Shown here: positions 52,408 through 61,412 of the stretch, one piece after another | Numbering within the stretch: position 1 is the first letter of the stretch | How the letters are laid out: the number at the start of each line of letters is the position of its first letter | Notes under the pieces: model-generated | Told to the model about the DNA's origin: nothing | The model's database searches: none | The model's input: the letters and a program-made list of their open reading frames with translations, nothing else | NCBI RefSeq assembly: GCF_902506655.1 | Contig: NZ_LR734808.1 | Coordinates: forward strand, 3,346,501-3,410,500 | Length of the DNA: 64,000 nucleotides | Direction of reading: 5' to 3' | DNA from: Marinoscillum sp. 108 | Lineage (GTDB): Bacteria > Bacteroidota > Bacteroidia > Cytophagales > Cyclobacteriaceae | Program-made: the position numbers and the translations under genes

Positions 52408-53826
52408 TTAATACTGAAAGTATCTGTTGCATCCCTCATCATCCAGGGTGGAGTTGATGGTTTTGAGGTAGGCAATGATGGTTTCGGCAGTGGTTAGTCC
52501 TTGTATCTCAGCTTTTTCCAAAGGAAAATACTGGTCGTAGACCGCAGGAATATAGTCATTGATCCCAATGGTAACCAGATCTTCCGGCGGGATGGCTTTA
52601 CCATCTTTGTAGAGCACAAGCGTGGAGCCATTTTGCTGGAAATCCACTCCTGATACATGTACGCCTGCCCGACTCTCAGTGAAAAAATCGCTCACCTCCT
52701 GGGCCGTCATGGTGAAAATCACGCTCTGGTTATTGAATGGATCCATGTTGTATATTTCCAAAGTGGTGATATCCCCCGCATCTATGCCTGAGCGTATACC
52801 TCCACCGTTCTGAAAGGACATGTCTACCTGCAAGTAATCCATAAGTGCGGTGGTGTAAAAGCAGCCTAGTTCGTTGCGATCGTGATCTGAAAGGGCCACC
52901 CCAATTACCTCATTGAATTGCGGGGCATTGTTGTAAGTGGCTATCAGGTCTGCCAACTCCTGATCACGCTCTGCATAGTCATGAAGATCGATGAAGGAGA
53001 CGTCTGAACTGGTGATACGGGCTTTGTCTACGATAAGATCCAGTCGCCCGAGTAGAGCCAGGTAAGAGCCGGCCTGCACCACCGGTGTTTCGTTGATGGT
53101 CAGGTTTACTTTTTGGTGGGAATGACCACCAATGACAGCATCCAATTCCGGGAAAATTTCCGCCAACTCAAGGTCATTTTGTGTGCCCAGGTGGGTCAGT
53201 GCGATGAAGACATCAGCACCTTCATCCTCCTTCAGGGTACGGTATTTAGCCAGTATGTCGGTATGTCTGCGAAATTGCATTTCCGTGACACGCCAGGGGT
53301 GAGTGGCAGGGATGATGGCTCCAGGCTTGCCGAAAGTTTCTACCAGTCCGAGAAAAGTCACGTTCAAGTTTCCTATGGTTAGTGTTTTGAAAGGGTCAGG
53401 TTGTGGCACTCCGCTGTTTTTCATGTCCACATTGGCACATACCCAGTCAAATTCTGCTTGCAGTACCCTGTCTTTCAGGTGCGATGGCCCATAGTCAAAT
53501 TCATGATTCCCAAGCACCGACACATCAAATCCGGTTTTGTTCATGATGTCGATCATCGGATAGCCCTTCTTCTCATATTGATCCACTATGGGGTTGCCGG
53601 AAAACATATCCCCGGCGCATACCAGTAGTACGTGTTCGTTGGTTGCTTTCTCCTTATCCACGATGTGTTTGATTTTGGCAAAGTTGCTTAGCTGGCCATG
53701 CTGATCATTGATGAAAAAAATCGTGAGCGTGTCCGCCGAGTCAGTTGGCTGTTCAGGGTCTACGGTGGAGTGGTCGCCGCAGGACAGGATGACAATAGCA
53801 AGTAGCAGGTGAAGGTATGGTTTCAT
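52408..53826 (-). CDS. 5'-nucleotidase / cyclic phosphodiesterase family lipoprotein (UshA-like)
   Basis: 472 residues with a lipoprotein signal (MKPYLHLLLAIVILSC; lipobox Cys at residue 16). The N-terminal metallophosphoesterase domain shows FFINDQHGQLSNF, LVCAGDMFSGNP, LGNHEFDYGP, ALTHLG and GGHSHQ metal-site motifs. The C-terminal 5'-nucleotidase domain has FQNGGGIRSGIDAGDIT, MDPFNNQSVIFTMTAQEV and GINDYIPAVYD. It would dephosphorylate extracellular nucleotides (or cyclic nucleotides) at the envelope, releasing nucleoside and phosphate. It lies between PadR modules 2 and 3 on the opposite strand. Confidence 0.93.
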   Translation of the reverse strand: MKPYLHLLLAIVILSCGDHSTVDPEQPTDSADTLTIFFINDQHGQLSNFAKIKHIVDKEKATNEHVLLVCAGDMFSGNPIVDQYEKKGYPMIDIMNKTGFDVSVLGNHEFDYGPSHLKDRVLQAEFDWVCANVDMKNSGVPQPDPFKTLTIGNLNVTFLGLVETFGKPGAIIPATHPWRVTEMQFRRHTDILAKYRTLKEDEGADVFIALTHLGTQNDLELAEIFPELDAVIGGHSHQKVNLTINETPVVQAGSYLALLGRLDLIVDKARITSSDVSFIDLHDYAERDQELADLIATYNNAPQFNEVIGVALSDHDRNELGCFYTTALMDYLQVDMSFQNGGGIRSGIDAGDITTLEIYNMDPFNNQSVIFTMTAQEVSDFFTESRAGVHVSGVDFQQNGSTLVLYKDGKAIPPEDLVTIGINDYIPAVYDQYFPLEKAEIQGLTTAETIIAYLKTINSTLDDEGCNRYFQY

Positions 53827-53874
53827 ATAAGGAGCGTAGTGAATGGTAAACTTAAAGAATCCGGTTATTCTTTT

Positions 53875-53928
53875 ATTTGCTTAACAATAGTGAAACTAAT
53901 AGATTACATTCACGTTTGTTAAGTAAAT
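53875..53928. promoter_or_regulatory. Long imperfect inverted repeat at the PadR module 3 promoter
   Basis: Arms ATTTGCTTAACAA (53875-53887) and TTGTTAAGTAAAT (53916-53928) pair at 12 of 13 positions across a 28-base spacer. The right arm runs into the -7 box. It is a likely operator for the PadR encoded 15 bases later. The arms differ from module 1, fitting a separate regulator. Confidence 0.5.
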
Positions 53929-53935
53929 AATTTTG
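53928..53935 (+). promoter_or_regulatory. -7 promoter element of PadR module 3
   Basis: TAATTTTG is an exact TAnnTTTG match ending eight bases before the padR ATG. If used, the transcript would start within a few bases of the ATG, i.e. be nearly leaderless. No clear -33 box is seen at the expected spacing. Confidence 0.45.
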
Positions 53936-53943
53936 AGATAGGT

Positions 53944-54270
53944 ATGAAAGAGCAATCTCTCGGAGAATTTGAAGAATTAGTCTTGCTGATGGTGGCAGCG
54001 CATCACGATGAGGCCTATGGTGTCCTTATTCTGGAAAGCCTGGAAAAAAAGCTGGACAAAAAGGTAAACATCAGTGCCATACACGTAGCCCTGAAGCGTC
54101 TGGAAAAAAAGGGTTTTGTTACTTCCCGATTTGGTGGGATCACTGCAGACCGGGGTGGCAGGAGAAAAAAGTTTTATGTGATCAGTGCGCTCGGCAAGAG
54201 TATGCTGGATAAACAATACGCCCTTCGCACGAGCATCTATCAGGAGATTCCTAATATCTCTTTCAACTAA
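53944..54270 (+). CDS. PadR-family transcriptional regulator, module 3
   Basis: 108 residues of the same short PadR subfamily: LGEFEELVLLMVAAHHDEAYGVLILESLEK, NISAIHVALKRLEKKGFVTSRFGGIT and the basic wing RGGRRKKFYVISALG. It should bind as a dimer to the inverted repeat immediately upstream and repress itself and the permease. The permease gene starts four bases after the stop. No effector-binding domain is visible, as in the other two. Confidence 0.92.
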   Translation: MKEQSLGEFEELVLLMVAAHHDEAYGVLILESLEKKLDKKVNISAIHVALKRLEKKGFVTSRFGGITADRGGRRKKFYVISALGKSMLDKQYALRTSIYQEIPNISFN

Positions 54271-54274
54271 CCCA

Positions 54275-56905
54275 ATGCAAATGACACCCCCGAAAAGAGC
54301 ATTGAAGTTTCTCCGCTGGTTTTGTCGCGAAGAATTTCTGGAGGAGATAGAAGGAGACCTGATCGAGCTTTTTGAAAAGCGGCTGGAGGTATCACCACAA
54401 AGTGCCAATCGGAAATTTCTGTGGGATGTGATCCGTGCCTTTCGACCTATCAATATCAAATCATTCACCATTAACAACTGGACCATGAACGCCCTACAGA
54501 ATTATACCAAAGTTTATTTCAGACGATTTCGGAAGGAAACTACCCATTATCTGGTCAATACTTTAGGGCTGGCACTGGGGTTTGCCGTACTGTTTTTTAT
54601 CCTGATGTATGTATATGATGAGGAGCATTTGGATAGGTACCATGCCAAAGCGGATCGCATCTACCGAGTACTGGAAAAACGTACCGGTGAGGACGGAGAG
54701 GTTCAGCATTTCAGTGCCACTTCCAATATGCTGGCCGATGGCCTGAAGGCTGAGTTTCCTGAAATAGAGGAAACCGCGAAGATGATCTCACTGGGCTCGG
54801 GAGGGTTGCAGTATGGTGAGACCTTGTTCAATGATCGGAATTATGTTTTCGCTACCAAGAGCCTTTTCAATATCCTTGATTTCAATATTTTGGCTGGTGA
54901 TCCCTTTCAGGATTTCAATGGTGGTGTGGGAGTAGTACTCAATGAGACCACCGCTCGTAAGCTCTTCCGCGATGAGGATCCCATAGGCAAGATCGTGACT
55001 ATGCCTGGCAGAATGAGTAGTGTGGAAGTGGTGGCTGTGTATGAGGATTTGCCTGCTACTTCCACCTATCAGTTCAATACGGTGTACGTGGCGGATTTTG
55101 CGCAGTTTCCGGCTGCTTATGGCGACTGGCTGACTTCCTGGAACTCTCGGGGAATGACCACCTGGGCGCTGTTTAAAGCGGGGAGCCGACCCGAATCTGT
55201 CCTTGCCAAGAAGGAGGGGTTCATGAAGAAATACTACAATGATGAGATCCGACCCCACCATGATTTCTACTTTCAGCCCATCGCAGAGATGCACCTGGGG
55301 TCTGGTCATCTGGATACATTTGGTTCGGATGCTGTGGTGTCTATCCCCTATTCTCAGCGGCAGTTTGTCTCAATAATTTTTCTGATAGGCCTTTTTGTGA
55401 TTACCATAGCCGCACTGAACTATATTAATTTGTCTTCGGTGCAGGCCTTGAAGAGAACCCTGGAGGCAGGCATCCGAAAGGTGAATGGAGCGACCATCGG
55501 TCAGCTTCGGTTCCAGCTTTTTGTAGAGACCTTTTTGACCCTTTTGATTGCTTATGTGCTCTCTGTAGTGCTGCTCATTGTGTTTCATTCGAAATTCCTG
55601 GAGCTTTCTGATAAAGTCATCCCATTGAGCCGGTTTTTTAGTCTGGACCTACTTGGCTATCATGCTGTGGCTTTTGGTGTTATTTGGGTGCTGTCATCCC
55701 TGATCCCTGCCGTTTATTATTCCAAACTCAATCATTCCCTTATTCTGACCCGCAATGTCTTTGTTGGGAAAGGTGACCTGTTGCGAAAATTATTTGTGGT
55801 GGTGCAGTATGGTATTTCTTTATGCCTGATCATTGGATCTATTGTGCTATACCGTCAGCTTCACTATGTGCAGACGAAGGATTTGGGCTTCAGGAATGAT
55901 AAACTAGTAACACTGGATATCAATAGCGGAACCGCCCGTCAGCGATTTAAGTCCATTATTGCCGGGCTCAAGGAGCATGCCAGTGTGGTGAATGCCACCA
56001 CTTCCTCTCGTGTGCCTGGAGAGTGGAAGTACATTCCATCGGTAGAATTGTCCCAGGTTCAGAATGAAAACCCTGTAGTGGCGACGCACTATGCAGCTGA
56101 TGAAAACTGGCTGGATACCTACCAGATGACACTGAAGACGGGTTCAAATTTCTCAGGGGTTGCAGGCAGTGACACACTGAAAGTGATTTTGAATGAAAAA
56201 GCCGTGGAACTATTGGGTTTGGAGGATCCCATCGGCGCATCCGTATGGATAGCAGAAGATACCCTGTCCAAAATGCAGGTGATCGGCGTGGTGAAGGATT
56301 TTCATTTTCAGTCGCTGCATGTGCCGCTCGGGCCTGTGGTGATCACCAGTTGGAACAATCCCGTGCTGGGGATAGACTATTTTACTATCCGGTATCAGGA
56401 GAATCTTCCTGAGGTGCTCGCGCACATAGAGGAGGTACAAAAGCGATACGACCCTGAAACTCCGGCGGAAATCAACTTTCTGGATGAGCGCTGGGAGCGG
56501 TATTATCAGGCAGATCAGAGTAGGAGCTATTTGATCCTGATTGCCACCGTTATTTCCATTATCATATCCGCTTTCGGGTTGTTTGGCCTGGTGAATTTTA
56601 CGGTCGAAAGAAAGACCAAAGAGGTGGGAATTAGAAAAGTGCTGGGTGCCAGCATCCCTAACATCTTGCAAATCATTCTAAGAGATTATGTAGCACTACT
56701 GCTTATATCCCTTTTCGTGGCAGCACCGGTGGCCTGGTGGACCCTCAATGGCTGGCTTCAGGATTTTGCATATCGCATAGAGCTTTCTGTTGGTGTTTTT
56801 ACGATTGCATTTGCTGCCGTTTTGGTTATTTCCTTTGTTACCGTGATTGCCCGTGTGTATCGTTTGGCTAAATCAAATCCCGTTAATTCTCTCAGATACG
56901 AGTAA
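54275..56905 (+). CDS. Orphan ABC-type permease (MacB/FtsX), module 3
   Basis: 876 residues from the ATG at 54275; the longer frame from 54185 is read out of the padR gene in another phase. The prefix domain (about residues 1-65, core LRWFCREEFLEEIEGDLIELF) closely matches module 1. Two FtsX repeats follow, first core ALNYINLSSVQALKRTLEAGIRKVNGAT, second SAFGLFGLVNFTVERKTKEVGIRKVLGAS. As in the other modules there is no ATPase gene alongside. It is probably an envelope export or mechanotransmission permease that depends on a shared nucleotide-binding subunit encoded elsewhere. Confidence 0.88.
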   Translation: MQMTPPKRALKFLRWFCREEFLEEIEGDLIELFEKRLEVSPQSANRKFLWDVIRAFRPINIKSFTINNWTMNALQNYTKVYFRRFRKETTHYLVNTLGLALGFAVLFFILMYVYDEEHLDRYHAKADRIYRVLEKRTGEDGEVQHFSATSNMLADGLKAEFPEIEETAKMISLGSGGLQYGETLFNDRNYVFATKSLFNILDFNILAGDPFQDFNGGVGVVLNETTARKLFRDEDPIGKIVTMPGRMSSVEVVAVYEDLPATSTYQFNTVYVADFAQFPAAYGDWLTSWNSRGMTTWALFKAGSRPESVLAKKEGFMKKYYNDEIRPHHDFYFQPIAEMHLGSGHLDTFGSDAVVSIPYSQRQFVSIIFLIGLFVITIAALNYINLSSVQALKRTLEAGIRKVNGATIGQLRFQLFVETFLTLLIAYVLSVVLLIVFHSKFLELSDKVIPLSRFFSLDLLGYHAVAFGVIWVLSSLIPAVYYSKLNHSLILTRNVFVGKGDLLRKLFVVVQYGISLCLIIGSIVLYRQLHYVQTKDLGFRNDKLVTLDINSGTARQRFKSIIAGLKEHASVVNATTSSRVPGEWKYIPSVELSQVQNENPVVATHYAADENWLDTYQMTLKTGSNFSGVAGSDTLKVILNEKAVELLGLEDPIGASVWIAEDTLSKMQVIGVVKDFHFQSLHVPLGPVVITSWNNPVLGIDYFTIRYQENLPEVLAHIEEVQKRYDPETPAEINFLDERWERYYQADQSRSYLILIATVISIIISAFGLFGLVNFTVERKTKEVGIRKVLGASIPNILQIILRDYVALLLISLFVAAPVAWWTLNGWLQDFAYRIELSVGVFTIAFAAVLVISFVTVIARVYRLAKSNPVNSLRYE

Positions 56906-57009
56906 GAAAAGGTAGGATTTTGGGATTATTTTCGTAAATTTTTCCAAAAGTGAAACCTATTTACCACTTAGCGAGTTTTATTAAGGTTGGAATTTATTGT
57001 CTAAAAGAA

Positions 57010-57041
57010 TTTGATCCGTACTCAATATTTTCGTAAATTCG
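57010..57041 (+). promoter_or_regulatory. Candidate rpoD promoter
   Basis: TTTG (57010-57013), 20 bases, then TAAATTCG (57034-57041), one mismatch from TAnnTTTG. It lies about 100 bases before the rpoD ATG. An overlapping TATTTTCG at 57026 is an alternative -7. Confidence 0.4.
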
Positions 57042-57145
57042 CGGTTCTTTAATTGAATTTAGCGAAATAGATTCTGAAGGAAAAATTGGCCGTTTTTGAT
57101 CTTAAAACCAGCGGCTGATTGGAATATTAACTATAAAGAAAGCAC

Positions 57146-58018
57146 ATGCGACAACTCAAGATCACACAATCCATTACCAACCGAAGAGAGAGTCACACTC
57201 TGGAGAAGTACTTTACTGAAGTAAGTAATGTACCGATGATTACTCCTGATGAGGAGGTGACGCTAGCTAAAAGAATCCGCGAGGGTGATGAGCTGGCTCT
57301 GGAGAAGTTGGTAAAGGCTAACTTGAGGTTCGTGGTATCTGTGGCGAAGCAGTACCAAAACAGAAGCCTTCCTTTGAATGACCTCATCAACGAGGGAAAC
57401 CTGGGATTGATCAAGGCAGCAAAGAAATTTGATGAAACCAAAGGTTTCAAATTTATCTCCTATGCGGTGTGGTGGATTCGTCAGTCCATTATGCAGGCTT
57501 TGGCTGAGCAGTCGAGAATTGTTCGTCTACCGATGAACAAGTCAGGTGCGATCAACCAGATCAGAAGAGCCTATGCTGAGCTCGAGCAGCAGTTTGAGCG
57601 TGAGCCAACTGAGGAGGAATTGGCAGAAATTCTGGACATGAAGCCTAGTGAAGTGCGAAACACACTGGGTGCTGAGGTGAAGCAAATGTCCATGGATGCA
57701 CCTTTTGGTGAAGATGAGTCTGGTTCACTTTTGGATGTATTGGAAAACCAAACCACAGGTCCTACAGATGGTGAGTTGGTATTCAATGATTCACTGAAGG
57801 TGGAGACACTAAGGGCGCTTTCTACCCTGACAGCCAGAGAAAGAGAAGTGATCATGATGAGCTTCGGTATCGGTCATGACAATCCTTACACATTGGAAGA
57901 AATAGGAGATGCCATGGGATTGACCCGTGAGCGTGTGAGACAAATAAGAGAAAAGGCACTTCAGAAATTGAGAGAGCCTGGTAAAAACAGAAGACTTAAA
58001 GAGTTTGTCGCTAATTAA
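57146..58018 (+). CDS. rpoD: RNA polymerase primary sigma factor RpoD/SigA
   Basis: 290 residues, the short primary sigma typical of Bacteroidota, which lacks most of region 1.1. Region 1.2 (LEKYFTEVSNVPMITPDEEV), region 2 (DLINEGNLGLIKAAKKFDETKGFKFISYAVWWIRQSIMQAL), region 3, and region 4 with its helix-turn-helix (YTLEEIGDAMGLTRERVRQIREKALQKLR) are all complete. This sigma recognises the TAnnTTTG/TTTG promoters seen in this window. It is followed by an intrinsic terminator and preceded by a 240-base non-coding region holding a candidate promoter and a repeated 14-mer. Confidence 0.97.
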   Translation: MRQLKITQSITNRRESHTLEKYFTEVSNVPMITPDEEVTLAKRIREGDELALEKLVKANLRFVVSVAKQYQNRSLPLNDLINEGNLGLIKAAKKFDETKGFKFISYAVWWIRQSIMQALAEQSRIVRLPMNKSGAINQIRRAYAELEQQFEREPTEEELAEILDMKPSEVRNTLGAEVKQMSMDAPFGEDESGSLLDVLENQTTGPTDGELVFNDSLKVETLRALSTLTAREREVIMMSFGIGHDNPYTLEEIGDAMGLTRERVRQIREKALQKLREPGKNRRLKEFVAN

Positions 58019-58041
58019 TAGCTAATAGATATTTGGTTATG

Positions 58042-58074
58042 AAACCCCTGCTGTGATCTTCGCAGCAGGGGTTT
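58042..58074 (+). terminator. Rho-independent terminator after rpoD
   Basis: Twelve-base-pair perfect stem (AAACCCCTGCTG at 58042-58053 and CAGCAGGGGTTT at 58063-58074) with a nine-base loop, followed by a T-rich tract. It lies between the rpoD stop and the convergent porin stop, and the A run on the left arm may let it act in both directions. Confidence 0.9.
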
Positions 58075-58080
58075 TGTTTT

Positions 58081-59142
58081 TTAGTTGAGTCTAATCGCCA
58101 TTCCTGCTCCGAGGACCAATAGTCCGGCCCCCACGCCCTCTTCACCCGCGAAGTTATTGTACGGGCCTTTGTAGGTTTTAGCTTCTAATTTGAATGCGGC
58201 ATTTTCGGTGGGGTAATAGTTTACAGACAGACTAATGACATTCATGGCAAACTGGCCTGTGATGCCATTGATGAGTAGGTCATCTTTGTCATTGATGTTT
58301 TCATAACGGCCAGCCACCGACCATTTTTCAGAAAATGTATACTTGCTGATCACCGTGATAAAAGAAGTGTGTAGGTTTTTATCAGTAGCGCTGTTGCTTT
58401 GTGTGGTGTAGTCTAGCACACCTGCAATTTTCCAATTCTTAAGGGGCTTTGCCTCGAGAATCAGATTGTTGTGAAACCTCATCAGGTCCATGTTGCTGTT
58501 GGTGCTCTCATTGCCGTAATAGTTACCATAGCTTATTTTGAATGATTCATTCAGCGTGTGGTCCACGGCGATACCCAGTGATTTTTTATTGTTGGTTTCA
58601 CCTATATTTTGCCAGCCGTTGAGAACTACTGCTCTTAGCTGTGTTTTGTCTGAGAGGTCGTGGGTGTACCGCAGACCAGACTGATAGTATGGGGTGTACT
58701 CAGTGGCCAGTGCGGGAGAATACAGATCCCGATCCAGAGACAAGGCACTTTCATAACCAAAATGTCCGCCAAAAATCCCCACATCCAACCATCCTTTTTT
58801 TGTTACCTGATACCCCGCATACGCTTCATACACCATTTGGTAGAGTTTTTCTGGTTCTGCCCCGTAGTTGTTGGCCGGATAGGTTCCCACCTGTAGGGCC
58901 AGACTAGCCCTGACTTTATCTTCTTCGTAGGCGGCACTCACCCAGGCGTGGCTCAGGTTAAATTCGTTGTGTTTATCGTATTGAGTGACGTAAAGTCGTT
59001 GATTATCCAGAGGTTTGCTAAAGTCAAAACTATAGTAGGTATCCAGGTATGCGCCAAACTTGATTTTGGATTCTTGCGCTTTCGCATTGAAAAATTTCAA
59101 AAAAAAGACACATATAAATATAAAATAGATAGTTTTTCTCAT
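58081..59142 (-). CDS. Outer-membrane beta-barrel porin
   Basis: 353 residues with a signal peptide ending FFNAKAQ. The mature sequence is a series of amphipathic strands of about 10-14 residues rich in Tyr and Gly (IKFGAYLDTYYSFDF, FNLSHAWVSAAYEEDKVRASLALQVG, YYQSGLRYTHDL, WSVAGRYENIND), typical of the Bacteroidota outer-membrane porin family often labelled OmpL-like. It should form a pore in the outer membrane; specificity is unknown. It is divergent from the aminotransferase across 52 bases. Confidence 0.85.
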   Translation of the reverse strand: MRKTIYFIFICVFFLKFFNAKAQESKIKFGAYLDTYYSFDFSKPLDNQRLYVTQYDKHNEFNLSHAWVSAAYEEDKVRASLALQVGTYPANNYGAEPEKLYQMVYEAYAGYQVTKKGWLDVGIFGGHFGYESALSLDRDLYSPALATEYTPYYQSGLRYTHDLSDKTQLRAVVLNGWQNIGETNNKKSLGIAVDHTLNESFKISYGNYYGNESTNSNMDLMRFHNNLILEAKPLKNWKIAGVLDYTTQSNSATDKNLHTSFITVISKYTFSEKWSVAGRYENINDKDDLLINGITGQFAMNVISLSVNYYPTENAAFKLEAKTYKGPYNNFAGEEGVGAGLLVLGAGMAIRLN

Positions 59143-59172
59143 TTGATGATGTATTTGATTTAATTAATTTTG
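59142..59172 (+). promoter_or_regulatory. Textbook Bacteroidota promoter for the aminotransferase operon
   Basis: TTTG (59142-59145), a 19-base spacer, then TAATTTTG (59165-59172), a perfect -33/-7 pair. The aminotransferase ATG is 22 bases further on. The -33 box touches the start codon of the divergent porin gene. Confidence 0.75.
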
Positions 59173-59194
59173 CACCTCAAAACGAATAAAGATA

Positions 59195-60391
59195 ATGGAT
59201 TTACGATCAGAGCGAATCAAAAATATGGCAGAATCTGCAACCCTGGCCATGGCAGCAAAGGCAAGGGAGCTGAAGCAGAATGGAGTGGACGTAATAAGCC
59301 TTAGCTTGGGCGAGCCGGACTTTAAGACGCCTAAACACATTCAGGAGGGAGCGAAAGCGGCCATTGATGAAGGAAAGTACTTTGCGTACCCTCCGGTAAA
59401 TGGCTATTTGGATCTCAGAGAAGCTATCAGTGCCAAATTCAAGAAGGAAAACGGATTGAATTATTCGCCTGATCAGATTGTGGTTTCCAATGGAGCCAAG
59501 CAGTCTATTGCCAACGTATTTTTGGCACTGCTGGATCCGGGTGATGAGGTGATCGTATTTTCGCCATACTGGGTGAGCTATAGCGCTTTGGTGGAACTGG
59601 CTGAGGGGAAGTGTGTTTTTGTGAATGGAGATTTGGAACATGACTTTAAAGCAACAGCCGAGCAACTGAAAGCCTCTATCACGGACAAAACAAAAGCATT
59701 GATTTTTTCATCACCATGTAATCCCACAGGTTCTGTTTTTTCTCAGGAAGAACTGGAGGCTATCGCGGAAGTGCTGAAAGAATATCCAAATATCGTGGTG
59801 ATCTCCGATGAAATTTATGAGTTGATCAACTACGGAGAGAAGCATGTGAGCATCGGTGCCATTGCAGGCATGGAGGATCGTACAGTTACTGTCAACGGAT
59901 TTGCCAAAGGATTTGCAATGACTGGCTGGAGAGTGGGGTACATCGGAGCTCCCCTATGGCTGGCCAAAGCAGCCAATAAAATGCAGGGGCAGATCACCTC
60001 AGCCAACTGTTCAATAGCTCAGCGTGCCGCGTTGACGGCCCTGACTTCAGACTATGAGCCATCTTACAAGATGGTGGAGGAGTACAGAAGCCGACGGGAG
60101 CTGGTGTATGGCCTGCTGAGTGAAATTCCCGGTGTGGAGGTGAATATGCCTGGTGGAGCCTTCTATTTTTTCCCCAATGTGAGCAGCTATTTTGGCAAAA
60201 GTGTCAACGGGAAGGTCATTGCTGACGCCACCGACTTAAGTCTGTTTTTATTGGAAGATGCCAATGTATCGGTAGTGACTGGTGAGGCATTTGGTGATCC
60301 CAGATGTTTGAGACTGTCTTATGCTGCTTCTGTTGAGGATCTGAAAACGGCCATGAGCAGGATGAAGGCATCATTGGCTAAACTAGCATAA
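59195..60391 (+). CDS. Pyridoxal-phosphate aminotransferase (aspartate aminotransferase, class I)
   Basis: 398 residues, fold-type I, subgroup Ib. Signature pieces are SLGEPDFKTPKHIQEGAKAAI, VSNGAKQSIANVFLALLDPGDEV, SSPCNPTGSVFSQEEL, VVISDEIYELINYG and NGFAKGFAMTGWRVGYIGAP, with Lys238 forming the cofactor Schiff base. The C-terminal Arg for the substrate carboxylate lies in DPRCLRLSYAAS. It most likely transaminates aspartate with 2-oxoglutarate in the cytoplasm. Its stop overlaps the next gene by one base. Confidence 0.95.
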   Translation: MDLRSERIKNMAESATLAMAAKARELKQNGVDVISLSLGEPDFKTPKHIQEGAKAAIDEGKYFAYPPVNGYLDLREAISAKFKKENGLNYSPDQIVVSNGAKQSIANVFLALLDPGDEVIVFSPYWVSYSALVELAEGKCVFVNGDLEHDFKATAEQLKASITDKTKALIFSSPCNPTGSVFSQEELEAIAEVLKEYPNIVVISDEIYELINYGEKHVSIGAIAGMEDRTVTVNGFAKGFAMTGWRVGYIGAPLWLAKAANKMQGQITSANCSIAQRAALTALTSDYEPSYKMVEEYRSRRELVYGLLSEIPGVEVNMPGGAFYFFPNVSSYFGKSVNGKVIADATDLSLFLLEDANVSVVTGEAFGDPRCLRLSYAASVEDLKTAMSRMKASLAKLA

Positions 60392-61398
60392 TGGCATTTG
60401 ACTCCATTGAGGGGGTTTTCAATGCTTTTACAAAAATGAAAGTATTGATCATCGGTGATTCGATGGTCGATACTTACACATATGGTGAGGTGCACCGGGT
60501 ATCTCCGGAGGCACCTGTACCCATCTTACAGGCCCAAAAGACCGAGCATCGCCTTGGCGGAGCAGCCAACGTGGCGCTCAATATCCAGGCGCTTGGTGCC
60601 CACCCTATTCTTTGTACGCTCGCCGGAGCGGATCCGGAGGCGGATTTACTGATCCAGCTGCTGGAGCAACAGCGAATTTCTGCTGCACAAGTAGTCAAAA
60701 GCGACGAACGAGTGACCACTGTCAAGCACAGGGTTCTTTCCGGTTCTCAACACCTGCTTAGGATAGACAGAGAAACCGAACGGTCGCTAACGGCTGTAGA
60801 GCGTTCGTTATTGACTGCAATCATCGAACCGCTCATAAGTGAGGTGGACTTGATTCTACTGCAAGACTATGATAAAGGTTGTCTGAGTAAGGAGCTGATT
60901 CAGTGGATTATTCGAGCGGCGCAGGAGTGCAGCGTGCCAGTGGTGGTAGATCCCAAAAAGAAAAATTTCCTTACTTATCAGGGCGTGAGTCTGTTCAAAC
61001 CCAATCTCTCAGAAATGAAAACCGGATTGGGGCTTGAGGCATTGAGTCTCGATGAGTCTTCCCTGGCTGATGGCGCCACTCTACTATCGGGCAAAATTCA
61101 ATTTGACCAGCTGCTGTTAACACTTTCCGGGGAAGGTGTTTATTATTATTCAGACGCAGTATCCGGAAAATTGCCGGCGCATTTGCGCAGCATATCGGAT
61201 GTGTCAGGGGCTGGAGATACGGTCATTTCTATTGCCGGACTCTGCTGTGCACTGAATTTGCCACTGCTATTTACCGCTGAGTTGGCTAACTTAGGAGGCG
61301 GTATTGTCTGTGAGTATCCTGGAGTGATGCCGATAGACCCCATCCGATTGCTTGGAGAAGCTCAATCCAATGAACTTCTCTTAGCGCAGTTGAAGTAA
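60391..61398 (+). CDS. PfkB-family sugar kinase, heptose-7-phosphate kinase type (RfaE1-like)
   Basis: 335 residues. The N-terminal block [25 protein letters not shown] is typical of the HldE/RfaE kinase domain, with [20 protein letters not shown] following. The catalytic PfkB signature is [17 protein letters not shown], with the general-base Asp. It should phosphorylate D-glycero-D-manno-heptose 7-phosphate at the 1-position for lipopolysaccharide heptose. It is a single domain: the nucleotidyltransferase half present in bifunctional HldE is missing and must come from another gene if heptose is made. It is coupled to the aminotransferase. Confidence 0.85.
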   Translation: MAFDSIEGVFNAFTKMKVLIIGDSMVDTYTYGEVHRVSPEAPVPILQAQKTEHRLGGAANVALNIQALGAHPILCTLAGADPEADLLIQLLEQQRISAAQVVKSDERVTTVKHRVLSGSQHLLRIDRETERSLTAVERSLLTAIIEPLISEVDLILLQDYDKGCLSKELIQWIIRAAQECSVPVVVDPKKKNFLTYQGVSLFKPNLSEMKTGLGLEALSLDESSLADGATLLSGKIQFDQLLLTLSGEGVYYYSDAVSGKLPAHLRSISDVSGAGDTVISIAGLCCALNLPLLFTAELANLGGGIVCEYPGVMPIDPIRLLGEAQSNELLLAQLK

Positions 61399-61412
61399 AC
61401 CAGCAGTTTTTA

